From Candidatus Omnitrophota bacterium (lineage in GTDB: Bacteria; Omnitrophota; Koll11; Aquiviventales; Aquiviventaceae), in the NCBI GenBank assembly GCA_023247285.1, contig JAHFGU010000027.1, forward strand, positions 1-14,881: DNA of 14,881 nt. The letters are read 5' to 3'. Below the pieces are notes generated by a model that saw only the letters and a list, made by a program, of their open reading frames with translations, was not told the origin of the DNA and did no database searches. Positions 1 to 7,574 of the stretch are shown one piece after another. The position numbers and the translations under genes are program-made. Positions within the stretch are counted from its first letter, which is position 1. Every line of letters begins with the position of its first letter.

Positions 1-1
1 G

Positions 2-2101
2 TTCACCGACACCAAGGACGCGTATGCGGAGGGCCGGGTGCGCATTGAGGAAGGCCAGCAGATCTTCCGCGGGGATGCGGCGCATTACAATCTCCGGACG
101 AAAAAAGGCCGTTTTCTCCAAGGGACGCTCTCCTCGCCGCCGTGGCGCGTGCACGGCCGCTCCGTCGAACACATCGCCGAGGGCGTCTACGAAGTGACGC
201 CCGGCTACATCACCTCGTGCGACCTTGAGCCGCCCCACTTCCAGTTCCAGGGCCGCCGCGCCATCATCTTCGCGGATGACCGCCTGGCCCGCGGACGGGC
301 CGTCACCCTCCTGGTCGAGCAGTTCCCGCTGGTCTTTTTCCCCTGGCTGTCGTTCGCCGACCGGCAGACGCCGTTTTTCTTCATCCCCGGCAAGAAAAAG
401 CCCTGGGAGCAGTTCGCGCTCATGGGCTACCGGTACGAGCTGCCCCGCAACCAGAAGGGAACGATGCACCTGGACTGGCGCCGGACGATGGGGTGGGGCA
501 CCGGGCTGGACCACCAGTTCGACGACGCCCGGCTGGGCAAGGGGCTGCTGAAGCTCTACTACAACGAAGAGCGGTACGACCGGGTCCAGAAAGAGCTCCA
601 GGTGAAGGGCTCCAAGCAGAATCGGTACCGCGTGCTCTGGCGCCACCTGTGGAGGCCCCAGCCCGACATGACCATGGTCACCAACCTGCAGAAGTTCAGC
701 GACGAGGACTTCCGGAAAGACTTCCTCTTCCGCGAGGAGTATGTCAGGGATGATGTCCAGGACAGCTTCATCTCGGTGGTGAAGGCGACCAAGGACTTCA
801 GCGTCACGGGGCTCGTGCGCAAGCGGATGAACCGGTTTGAGACCGTCGATGAGCTGCTCCCGGAAATCACGCTCGACACCGGCGACCGGCCCATCGGCGA
901 CTCCCGGTTCTATTCCGCCAGCCGCCTCGATGTCGCCAATTTCAATCACAAGCGCCGGCACTCAGCCAACGACACGGATGTGTTCCGCGTGGATTGGTTC
1001 CAGCAGCTGAGCTGCGCGCTCAACCTGCTCAAGCCGATCCTGCTCACCCCGCGCACGGCGGTGCGGCAGACGTTTTACACCAAAGACATCCAGAGCGGCC
1101 CGGACGCGGTGCCGGGCAACGACCGGTATCAGGGCCGCCGCGATCTGTTCAGCGGGCAGGTCTCGATGGGGCTGGACGCGAGCTTGAAGCTCTTTCGGAT
1201 CTTCCCGGTCGCGAGCAACGCGCTGGGGCTGAACGTCTACCTGCTGCGCCACGTGCTGACCCCGACCGTCGCCTACCGCTATGTCCACCGGCCGACGGTG
1301 CGGGACAGCCTCTTGACGTTCAGCGCCGCCGAGGCCGCCACGCATGACATCACCTTCGGTCTCGAGAACAAGCTCCAGACCAAGCGCCTGGCCGGCGGCA
1401 AACCGCGCAGCGTCGACCTCGGGCGGTTCCTCGTGTCCCTGCCATACACCTTCCGCGGCACGTCCAACAAGCAGGGCGGGCGATTGGGCAACTTCGGCTT
1501 CGACCTCGAGACGTACCCGTGGCCGTGGATGCGGCTGGAGTCGGACTGGACCGTGCCGAGCCATTTCGATCCGCGCACGCGGGACAACCGGATCACGACC
1601 TGGAACCTGGACCTGGTGGTGGTGGGCGGCAAGGGCGAGCCCCGGGCCGCCGAAGCCGCGGATATCCAGGCGCCTGCCGTGCGCGTCTTCGAAGCCGGGC
1701 CGCGCGGCGGGATCCAGCGATTCCTGCCGCTGGGGCAATGGTACCTGGGGTTGGGCCATCGCTATTCCCAGAATGACAAGACGGAAGAGGTCATCCAGTT
1801 CGACTGGGGGCTGAGCGACAAGTGGGAGATCAGCACGTTCCACCGGCTGACCCTGAAGGAAATGGCCGGCGGCGCCAAGCGCTTCAACAACGTGCGCGAA
1901 TACCAGTACGGCCTCCGGCGCGACCTGCACGATTGGGTGGCGGAGCTCATGTACCGCGTGGACCGGGAGTACGGCGAGGAGCTGTTCTTGACGGTGACGC
2001 TGAAGGCCTTGCCCGAGATGCCCATCGACTTCGGCGACTCGTATCACCAGCCGAAGATCGGGTCGCAGGAGAGCCCGTTTTCCCCCGTTTCGAGGCTCTA
2101 A
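2..2101 (+). CDS. lptD: LPS-assembly protein LptD (OstA family), 5'-truncated by window edge
   Basis: LptD is the outer-membrane beta-barrel that, with LptE, inserts lipopolysaccharide into the outer leaflet. The frame is open from the first bases of the window. The residues before the GTG at 38 (DAYAEGRVRIEEG) continue the OstA/LptA-like beta-jellyroll pattern seen after it (GDAAHYNLRTKKGRF), so the gene starts upstream and 38 is not a true start. After this N-domain comes the family signature around ITSCDLEPPHFQF and FPLVFFPWLSF, then a long barrel region rich in alternating aromatic strands up to the stop at 2099. About 699 residues are visible, which fits most of an LptD. One Cys lies in the ITSCD motif; the full disulfide set cannot be judged without the missing N-terminus. 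The following barrel gene starts 10 nt later, suggesting one transcript. The family call is based on motif recognition. Confidence 0.85.
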   Translation, partial: FTDTKDAYAEGRVRIEEGQQIFRGDAAHYNLRTKKGRFLQGTLSSPPWRVHGRSVEHIAEGVYEVTPGYITSCDLEPPHFQFQGRRAIIFADDRLARGRAVTLLVEQFPLVFFPWLSFADRQTPFFFIPGKKKPWEQFALMGYRYELPRNQKGTMHLDWRRTMGWGTGLDHQFDDARLGKGLLKLYYNEERYDRVQKELQVKGSKQNRYRVLWRHLWRPQPDMTMVTNLQKFSDEDFRKDFLFREEYVRDDVQDSFISVVKATKDFSVTGLVRKRMNRFETVDELLPEITLDTGDRPIGDSRFYSASRLDVANFNHKRRHSANDTDVFRVDWFQQLSCALNLLKPILLTPRTAVRQTFYTKDIQSGPDAVPGNDRYQGRRDLFSGQVSMGLDASLKLFRIFPVASNALGLNVYLLRHVLTPTVAYRYVHRPTVRDSLLTFSAAEAATHDITFGLENKLQTKRLAGGKPRSVDLGRFLVSLPYTFRGTSNKQGGRLGNFGFDLETYPWPWMRLESDWTVPSHFDPRTRDNRITTWNLDLVVVGGKGEPRAAEAADIQAPAVRVFEAGPRGGIQRFLPLGQWYLGLGHRYSQNDKTEEVIQFDWGLSDKWEISTFHRLTLKEMAGGAKRFNNVREYQYGLRRDLHDWVAELMYRVDREYGEELFLTVTLKALPEMPIDFGDSYHQPKIGSQESPFSPVSRL

Positions 2102-2111
2102 CGAGGAGGGG

Positions 2112-2831
2112 ATGATGCAGAGGATCGGAATCGGCATGCTGGTGCTCGCCCTCCTCGGCGGAGCGGCGGACGCGCGGGCCGAGGCGGTCGGCAGCCCGGC
2201 GAGCATTTTGAAAAAAGGCAAATGGATCATGGGTCTGGGCGGCGGGGCCGCCCCCGGGCGCGATTTGGATGGCGGCCGCTCGGCGACCGTCTACCAGCTC
2301 GGGCATTTCCGGGGCTACGGCCTGACCGACTGGCTGAGCCTCTACGGCAAGATCGGCGTGGCCCGGGTGGAGGTGGACGACCCTACCATCATCAAGACGC
2401 ACAGCACCGAGACGACCAATAGCTTCGGGGAGAACCTGTACACGAGCGTGCAGATCAAGACGCGCCTCTTCGAACAGCCGCGGTGGCGGCTGGAATGGGA
2501 CGGCAGCCTGCAGTACGTGGATATCCGGAACCGGCACCGGGGCAAGAACGAGGGCCGCTGGCACGAATGGCAGTTTGCGACCAGCCTCGCGAAGGCGGTG
2601 GGGCGGCTCAACACCTACGCCGGCGTGAAGTATGACCTGACCCGGTTCGTCTATCGCGTGCGCGAGGACGGCATGCTGCTGCGGCAGGACGCCTACCACC
2701 AGAACACGCCGGTCGGGTTTTTCGTGGGCACCGATGTCATGCTGGGGCGCTCCGAGGACGTCGTCCTCAATATCGAGAGCTCCTACCTCGACGGCCCCGA
2801 AGTGGACGTGGGCATCGCGTATACATTTTAG
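2112..2831 (+). CDS. Small outer-membrane beta-barrel protein, function unknown
   Basis: This 239-residue protein has a clear signal peptide: hydrophobic core IGMLVLALLGG, and a probable cut after ARA near residue 23. The mature part is made of short amphipathic strands with many Tyr, Trp and Arg residues. It ends in VGIAYTF, and a C-terminal Phe is the usual BAM recognition signal of outer-membrane barrels. The size would suit an 8- to 10-strand barrel. A strong Shine-Dalgarno (GAGGAGGGG, 2103-2111) immediately precedes the ATG at 2112. A second ATG follows at 2115 and is also possible, the extra residue making no difference to the product. It follows lptD by 10 nt, so an envelope role is likely. 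I do not recognise a named family, and OmpW-like or YfaZ-like are only guesses. Confidence 0.75.
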   Translation: MMQRIGIGMLVLALLGGAADARAEAVGSPASILKKGKWIMGLGGGAAPGRDLDGGRSATVYQLGHFRGYGLTDWLSLYGKIGVARVEVDDPTIIKTHSTETTNSFGENLYTSVQIKTRLFEQPRWRLEWDGSLQYVDIRNRHRGKNEGRWHEWQFATSLAKAVGRLNTYAGVKYDLTRFVYRVREDGMLLRQDAYHQNTPVGFFVGTDVMLGRSEDVVLNIESSYLDGPEVDVGIAYTF

Positions 2832-2848
2832 GGCGCTCGTGCTATAAT
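2820..2848 (+). promoter_or_regulatory. Extended -10 sigma-70-type promoter for the sugar-nucleotide cluster
   Basis: A perfect extended -10 (TGCTATAAT, 2840-2848) lies just after the barrel gene's stop. At 17 bp spacing there is a -35-like TATACA (2820-2825, 4 of 6 matches to TTGACA), overlapping the end of that gene. Transcription would start near 2855, giving a leader of about 55 nt before the ATG at 2911. In such GC-rich DNA a TATAAT with TG at this place is unlikely to be chance. It makes the cluster from 2911 onward separable from lptD. Confidence 0.6.
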
Positions 2849-2910
2849 CCTCCGATCCGCCAGCCTTCCATCAGCTCGACCATCCGCAGCCACAGGCAAC
2901 AGACTGAGAC

Positions 2911-4338
2911 ATGAAGATTAGCGTCGTTGGGGCCGGGCACGTCGGCTTGGTGACCGGCGCCTGCTTCGCCGACTTGGGCCACGCGGTCGTCATAGTGGAC
3001 AACGACGCCCGCCGCATCGCCAAGCTCAAGCGCGGGATCATGCCGTACTACGAGCCCGGGCTGGAGGAGCTGGCGGCCCGGGGCGTGCGCGAGCGGCGCC
3101 TGGCGTTCACCACATCGCTGCGCGAGGGCGTGGCGAAGTCCGAGATCCTCTTCATCGCCGTCGGCACCCCGCAGAAGGAAACCGGGGAAGCGGACCTGGC
3201 GTACGTGGAGTCGGTGGCGCGCTCCATCGCGCAGCACCTGCCCGGCTACCGGCTGATCGTGGAGAAGTCCACCGTGCCGGTCCAGACCGGCAAATGGGTC
3301 GCGCACACGATCAAGACGTACCTGAAGCGCGCGCATCCCTTCGACGTCGCCTCGAATCCCGAGTTCCTCCGCGAGGGCACCGCGATCCAGGACTTCATGA
3401 AGCCGGACCGCGTCGTCCTGGGGGTCGAGAGCGCGCGCGCGGCCGACCTCCTCACCAAGCTCTACCAGCCGCTCGGCGCGCCGCTGGTCATCACCGACAT
3501 CAACAGCGCCGAGCTCATCAAGCACGCCTCGAACTCCTTTCTGTCCATGAAGATCTCCTTCATCAACGCGGTCGCCCAGATCTGCGAGCGGGCCGGCGCG
3601 GACGTGCTCCAGGTGGCCGAGGGCATGGGGCTGGACCCGCGCATCGGGCGGTCGTTCCTCAATGCCGGGGCCGGATTTGGCGGTTTTTGTTTTCCGAAGG
3701 ACCTGGATGCGTTCATCAAAATCGCGGAGCAGCTCGGCTACGACTTCGACCTGCTCAAGGCCGTCCGCGGCATCAACGAGACGCAGAAGCGCAGCTTCGC
3801 GCTGAAGGTCCAGCAGGCGTTGTGGGTCCTCAAGGGCAAGACCATCGCCGTCCTGGGGCTGGCGTTCAAGCCGAACACGGATGACATGCGCTATGCGCCG
3901 GCGATTGACGTCATTCGCGCCCTGCAGGGCGAGGGGGCGTCCATCCGGGCGTTCGATCCGCAGGCGATGCCCGAGGCCGCCGCGCTGCTGCCGGACGTCA
4001 CGCTGTGCAAGGACCCGTATGACGCGGCGCGCGGCGCGGACTGCCTGGCCATCCTGACGGAATGGAATGAGTTCAAGGAGCTGGACTTCAAGCGGCTGAA
4101 GAAGCTGCTGCGCCAGCCGCTGATCGTCGACGGCCGGAACATCTACGATCCGGAGCGGCTGCGCAGGCTGGGCTTCCGCTATATCGGCATGGGACGCGGC
4201 CGCGTGGAGTCGGATCATCTGACCGGCGGCTACAGAACGGCGCCGCGCGCCGGCAGCCCTGACGGCGCCCCGGCGGACGGCTCGGCCCATCGCCGCATCG
4301 GCGGCCGGCGGGTCCGGACCCGCCGGACTCCACGATGA
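2911..4338 (+). CDS. ugd: UDP-glucose 6-dehydrogenase
   Basis: The enzyme oxidises UDP-glucose twice with NAD+ to UDP-glucuronic acid, a precursor of acidic surface polysaccharides. The N-terminal Rossmann motif is GAGHVG at residues 7-12. The catalytic cysteine is Cys260 in GFGGFCFPKD (most family members have Ser before the Cys, here Phe). The C-terminal NAD(P)-sugar domain contains GLAFKPNTDDMRYAPA. The core ends near residue 430. A tail of about 40 residues rich in Arg, Gly and Pro follows and looks disordered. Part of it is encoded by a 22-bp perfect palindrome (4305-4326). The stop overlaps the next ATG (ATGA, 4335-4338), indicating translational coupling with the epimerase gene. No strong Shine-Dalgarno precedes the ATG at 2911, but the MKISVVGAG start is canonical. 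It is the first gene after the promoter at 2820-2848. Confidence 0.93.
   Translation: MKISVVGAGHVGLVTGACFADLGHAVVIVDNDARRIAKLKRGIMPYYEPGLEELAARGVRERRLAFTTSLREGVAKSEILFIAVGTPQKETGEADLAYVESVARSIAQHLPGYRLIVEKSTVPVQTGKWVAHTIKTYLKRAHPFDVASNPEFLREGTAIQDFMKPDRVVLGVESARAADLLTKLYQPLGAPLVITDINSAELIKHASNSFLSMKISFINAVAQICERAGADVLQVAEGMGLDPRIGRSFLNAGAGFGGFCFPKDLDAFIKIAEQLGYDFDLLKAVRGINETQKRSFALKVQQALWVLKGKTIAVLGLAFKPNTDDMRYAPAIDVIRALQGEGASIRAFDPQAMPEAAALLPDVTLCKDPYDAARGADCLAILTEWNEFKELDFKRLKKLLRQPLIVDGRNIYDPERLRRLGFRYIGMGRGRVESDHLTGGYRTAPRAGSPDGAPADGSAHRRIGGRRVRTRRTPR
4305..4326. repeat. 22-bp perfect palindrome at the ugd/rmlC junction
   Basis: The half-site CCGGCGGGTCC (4305-4315) is followed directly by its exact reverse complement (4316-4326). 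It lies in the codons for the Arg-rich tail of ugd and ends 8 nt before the rmlC ATG. In RNA it could form a hairpin of about 9 GC-rich pairs that would sit over the rmlC ribosome-binding region. It may be a REP-like intergenic repeat absorbed into the coding tail. Only one copy is seen, so its class is unknown. Confidence 0.5.
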
Positions 4339-4901
4339 GCCAGGCGGTGGGAGCCCTCCAGCGATCGACGGCGCGCACGAGCGCCGGCCCCGCATCCGCA
4401 GGCGCCCCTCGACCCGTGGCGGCCCTGTCGGCCCAGCCCGCGCCGCGCATCGAGGGTATCGCGGTTAAGCCGCTGCGCGTGATTCCGGATGAGCGCGGCC
4501 GGCTCTTCGAGATTCTCCGCCGGGACGAGCCCCTCTTTCAGAAGTTCGGACAGGTCTACTGCACCACGGTCAGCTTCGGCGTCGTGAAGGGGTGGCACTA
4601 CCATAAGCGGCAAGTGGATCGCTTCGTCTGCGTGAGCGGCATGATCAAGCTGGTGGCGTATGACGCCCGTCCCCGCTCCCGCACCCGCGGCCACGTCAAC
4701 GAGTTCTTCATCGGCATCCACCAGCCGCTGCTCGTGCAGATCCCCCCCGGGGTCTATCATGGGTTCAAGGGCATCACCGCGCCGGAGTCCATCGTCATCA
4801 ACGTCCCTACGGAGCCCTACCGCCACGAGAGCCCGGACGAGTACCGCCTCGAGCCGCATACGCCGTCGATCCCGTATGACTGGAGCCGCAAGGATGGGTG
4901 A
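4335..4901 (+). CDS. rmlC: dTDP-4-dehydrorhamnose 3,5-epimerase (RmlC-like cupin)
   Basis: RmlC epimerises dTDP-4-keto-6-deoxyglucose at C3 and C5 on the way to dTDP-L-rhamnose. The 188-residue protein has a low-complexity Ala/Pro/Ser-rich N-terminal stretch of about 38 residues, then the cupin fold. IPDERGRLFEIL matches the family's opening strand. GVVKGWHYHKRQ carries the likely catalytic His88. IPPGVYHGF is the second cupin motif, and PTEPYRHESPDEY lies where the active-site Tyr normally sits. The ATG at 4335 overlaps the ugd stop by 4 nt. The extra N-terminus might be an artefact if a later non-ATG start is used, but no better start is evident. The neighbours rmlA, rmlB and rmlD complete the pathway. 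A related 3,5-epimerase with another dTDP sugar is the alternative. Confidence 0.82.
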   Translation: MSQAVGALQRSTARTSAGPASAGAPRPVAALSAQPAPRIEGIAVKPLRVIPDERGRLFEILRRDEPLFQKFGQVYCTTVSFGVVKGWHYHKRQVDRFVCVSGMIKLVAYDARPRSRTRGHVNEFFIGIHQPLLVQIPPGVYHGFKGITAPESIVINVPTEPYRHESPDEYRLEPHTPSIPYDWSRKDG

Positions 4902-4924
4902 GAAAAAGTGTCAGGCACTTTTTC
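4902..4924. repeat. Perfect 9-bp hairpin between rmlC and rmlA
   Basis: GAAAAAGTG (4902-4910), a 5-nt loop TCAGG, then CACTTTTTC (4916-4924) fill nearly all the space between the rmlC stop (4899-4901) and the rmlA ATG at 4926. No Shine-Dalgarno is left for rmlA, and the hairpin occupies its place. The A/T-rich stem contrasts with the GC-rich surroundings. It could be a REP-like dispersed palindrome, a weak terminator or attenuator (U run inside the stem), or a site controlling rmlA translation. A GTG at 4908 inside the stem is in frame with rmlA but is unlikely to be its start. Confidence 0.6.
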
Positions 4925-4925
4925 C

Positions 4926-5699
4926 ATGAAGGGCGTCATCCTGGCCGGCGGCCTCGGCAAGCGGCTTGAGCCCCTCACGCGCATCACGAACAAGCATCTG
5001 CTGCCGGTGTATGATCGGCCCATGATTTACTATCCCCTGCAGGCTCTCGTTGAGGCGGGCCTCTCGGAGATCCTGATCGTGACCGGCGGCGCCAACGCGG
5101 GCGATTTCCTCCGCTTGCTGGGGAATGGGGAGGAGTTCGGCCTGAAGCATCTGAACTACACGTATCAGCGCGGTGAAGGCGGCATCGCGGACGCGTTGAG
5201 CCTGGCCGAGCATTTCGCCGCCGGCGAGCCGATCGTCGTGGTGCTGGGCGACAACCTCGTGGAGCACAGCATCAAGCCGCACGTCGAACGGTTCGCCGCC
5301 CAGCCCGGCGGGGCGAAAATCCTGCTCAAGGAGGTGGATGATCCGTGGCGCTTCGGGGTGGCCGAGCTGCACGGCGACCGGATCGTGGGCATCGAGGAGA
5401 AGCCGCGGCAGCCCAAATCGCGCTACGTCGTGACCGGCATCTACATGTACGACGCCCAGGTCTTCCGGATCATCAAGACGCTGGCGCCCTCGGCGCGCGG
5501 GGAGCTGGAGATCACCGACGTCAACAACGCCTACATCCAGCGCGGCCAGATGACCTACGACCTCTTGGAGGGCTGGTGGACGGATGCCGGCCTGCCCGAG
5601 ACGCTCTTCCGCGCCACGGCGCTGGCGCGGGAGCGCGCAGTGCGCGACGGGCGCGTGCCGGCTGCAGCGCTGGAGCCTCCGGCCGGGATTCGAGCATGA
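4926..5699 (+). CDS. rmlA: Glucose-1-phosphate thymidylyltransferase (short RmlA type)
   Basis: RmlA makes dTDP-glucose from dTTP and glucose-1-phosphate, the first step to dTDP-L-rhamnose. The nucleotide-binding motif is GGLGKRLEPLT at residues 8-18, with Lys where GTR is most common. ITNKHLLPVYD follows, GDN places the metal-binding Asp at 109, and EEKP and TGIYMYD come later. At 257 residues it is shorter than the roughly 290 of enterobacterial RmlA, so it belongs to the short form with a reduced C-terminal part. I chose ATG 4926 (MKGVILAGG) because it matches the family start. GTG 4908 would add six residues from inside a hairpin. The stop overlaps the rmlB start as ATGA (5696-5699). A UTP-using relative cannot be excluded, but the rmlC and rmlB neighbours favour dTTP. 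Confidence 0.9.
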   Translation: MKGVILAGGLGKRLEPLTRITNKHLLPVYDRPMIYYPLQALVEAGLSEILIVTGGANAGDFLRLLGNGEEFGLKHLNYTYQRGEGGIADALSLAEHFAAGEPIVVVLGDNLVEHSIKPHVERFAAQPGGAKILLKEVDDPWRFGVAELHGDRIVGIEEKPRQPKSRYVVTGIYMYDAQVFRIIKTLAPSARGELEITDVNNAYIQRGQMTYDLLEGWWTDAGLPETLFRATALARERAVRDGRVPAAALEPPAGIRA

Positions 5700-6730
5700 A
5701 GCTGCTGGTGACCGGCGGGGCCGGCTTCATCGGGTCGCACTTCATCCGGGCGTGGCTGGGTGCGCACCCGGCCGATGCGGTCGTGAACCTCGATCGGCTC
5801 ACGTATGCCGGCTCGCCGCAGCGCCTCGCCGATGTCGAATCGCGGCCCGGCTATACCTTCGTGCGCGGCGACGTCTGCGATGCGCGCGCCGTCAGGCAGG
5901 CGATCGACGGCTGCGAGGCCGTGGTCCACTTCGCCGCGGAAACGCACGTGGACCGCTCCATCACGGATGCGGTCCCCTTCTTGCGCACGAACGTCGAAGG
6001 GACTGTGGTGCTGCTGGAGGCGGCGTGCGCCGCGCGGGTGCGGCGTTTCCTGCACGTGAGCACCGACGAGGTGTACGGCCCGGTGCCGTCCGGCGCGGTG
6101 GACGAGCACGCCCCTCTGGCCCCGCGCAGCCCCTACGCGGCCAGCAAGGCCGCGGCCGATCTGCTCGCGCAGGCGTATCACGCGACGCACGGCCTGCCGA
6201 TCATCATCGCGCGGCCCACGAACATCTTCGGGCCGTGGCAGCTGCCGGAGAAATTCATCCCCCTGTGCATCACCAACTGCTGCGACGGGCTGCCGGTGCC
6301 CATCTACGGGGACGGGCAGCAGCGCCGCTCATGGCTCTTCGTGGCCGACGCTTGCCAGGCGCTCAGCCTGCTGCTGGAGCAGGGGATCTCCGGGGGCATC
6401 TATAACCTGGCCGGCGGGCAGGAGCAGGCGAACCTGGACACGGCGAGGCGGATCGTCGACGGGATTGGGGCCTCGCCGGATTGCCTGCAGCGCGTGGCGG
6501 ACCGGCCGGGGCATGACCGCCGGTATGCCATGCAGGATGCCAAGCTGCGCGCGCTTGGCTGGCAGCCGGCCACACCATTCGAAGCTGGGTTGGCGGACAC
6601 CATCCGCTGGTACCGCGCGCACGAGGCGTGGTGGCGCCCACTGGTGACACGGCTCCGTGAAGATCCTTATCACTGGCTCAACCGGCCTGCTCGGCCAGGC
6701 GCTCCTGCGCCGGCTGTCTCCGTCGGCTGA
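5696..6730 (+). CDS. rmlB: dTDP-glucose 4,6-dehydratase
   Basis: This extended SDR enzyme converts dTDP-glucose to dTDP-4-keto-6-deoxyglucose using bound NAD+. The glycine motif is TGGAGFIGS at residues 6-14. STDEVYG at 122-128 supplies the diagnostic Thr-Asp-Glu catalytic set (T123, D124, E125), and YAASK at 147-151 gives the Tyr/Lys pair. HFAAETHVDRSI and RPTNIFGPWQLPEKFIP are family signatures. At 344 residues the length is normal. The ATG overlaps the rmlA stop by 4 nt, and MKLLVTGGAGFIG is the canonical start. The last 74 nt (6657-6730) also encode the beginning of rmlD in another frame, so the C-terminal tail after WWRPLVTRL has a composition forced by the overlap. Confidence 0.94.
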   Translation: MKLLVTGGAGFIGSHFIRAWLGAHPADAVVNLDRLTYAGSPQRLADVESRPGYTFVRGDVCDARAVRQAIDGCEAVVHFAAETHVDRSITDAVPFLRTNVEGTVVLLEAACAARVRRFLHVSTDEVYGPVPSGAVDEHAPLAPRSPYAASKAAADLLAQAYHATHGLPIIIARPTNIFGPWQLPEKFIPLCITNCCDGLPVPIYGDGQQRRSWLFVADACQALSLLLEQGISGGIYNLAGGQEQANLDTARRIVDGIGASPDCLQRVADRPGHDRRYAMQDAKLRALGWQPATPFEAGLADTIRWYRAHEAWWRPLVTRLREDPYHWLNRPARPGAPAPAVSVG

Positions 6731-7574
6731 CGTCACCGGCCTCTCCCGCCAGGCCCCGTCGACGGCGGGGAGCGGGCCGGCCGGCGCGGCAGGGCATGTG
6801 GCCTGCGACTTGCGCGACGCGGCGCGCACGGCGGCCGTCGTGCGGGAGCTGTCGCCTGACGTCGTGATCCATGCCCAGGCGATGTCCGACGTCGACCGGT
6901 GCGAGCTCGATCCCCAGGCCGCGTGGGAGCAGAACGTGCGGACGCTCGAGCACCTCGTGGCGGCGCTCGATGCGCGCCGGACGTGGTTCGTGGCGATCGG
7001 ATCCGATTACGTCTTCGACGGCGAGAAAGGCTCGCCGTACGATGAGGCGGATGCCCCGAACCCGCTGGGCGTCTACGGGCGCGCCAAATTGGCCGCCGAG
7101 CAGGCTGCGCTGCGGTTCCCGCGATCGGTGGTCGTGCGCACGAGCACGCTGTTTGGCGCCGGCCGGATGAATTTCTGCGACCACATCGTGGCGCAGGTTT
7201 CGGCCGGCCAGCCGGTCGATGCGTTCACTGACCAGGTGACCTCGCCGACGTACACCGAGGATCTGGCGGAGGCGCTTGCGGCGCTGGCGGGGGCGCTGAG
7301 CCGGGCCGGGCATGGGCCGGCGCCGCGGCTGCTCCACGTCACGAATGCCGGGAGCGCTTCCCGCGTCGCGTTTGCGGAGCGCGTCGCGGATCTGCTGCAG
7401 GCGCCGCGCGGCTTAATCCGCCGGATCCGGATGGCGGACCAGCATCGGCCGGCGCCCCGGCCGGCGTGCACGGCGATGGCCAGCCGCCATCTTCAGTCGG
7501 CACTGGGGAGGACCTTGCGACCATGGGACGAAGCCGTTCAGGCGTATCTGCGCCAGCGCCGCTGGCTCAATTAG
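6657..7574 (+). CDS. rmlD: dTDP-4-dehydrorhamnose reductase
   Basis: RmlD reduces dTDP-4-keto-L-rhamnose to dTDP-L-rhamnose with NAD(P)H, completing the pathway with rmlC, rmlA and rmlB. The cofactor motif GSTGLLGQ is at residues 7-14, followed by DVVIHAQAMSDVDRCE, then SDYVFDG, and YGRAK with Y140 and K144 of the SDR pair. The length, 305 residues, is normal. The GTG at 6657 is required because the Rossmann glycines follow within seven codons, so the 74-nt overlap with rmlB is real and not a start-site error. No strong Shine-Dalgarno precedes it, and translation is probably coupled to rmlB. The 3' end overlaps the next gene by 52 nt. Confidence 0.9.
   Translation: MKILITGSTGLLGQALLRRLSPSADVTGLSRQAPSTAGSGPAGAAGHVACDLRDAARTAAVVRELSPDVVIHAQAMSDVDRCELDPQAAWEQNVRTLEHLVAALDARRTWFVAIGSDYVFDGEKGSPYDEADAPNPLGVYGRAKLAAEQAALRFPRSVVVRTSTLFGAGRMNFCDHIVAQVSAGQPVDAFTDQVTSPTYTEDLAEALAALAGALSRAGHGPAPRLLHVTNAGSASRVAFAERVADLLQAPRGLIRRIRMADQHRPAPRPACTAMASRHLQSALGRTLRPWDEAVQAYLRQRRWLN

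Noticed and set aside
2842..4395. Long minus-strand open frame opposite ugd (and similar ones opposite other genes, e.g. 7892-8791, 8824-9831, 10116-11660)
   Set aside because: Arg/Ala/Pro/Gly-rich shadow frames expected in GC-rich coding DNA; the plus-strand frames carry clear enzyme motifs throughout.
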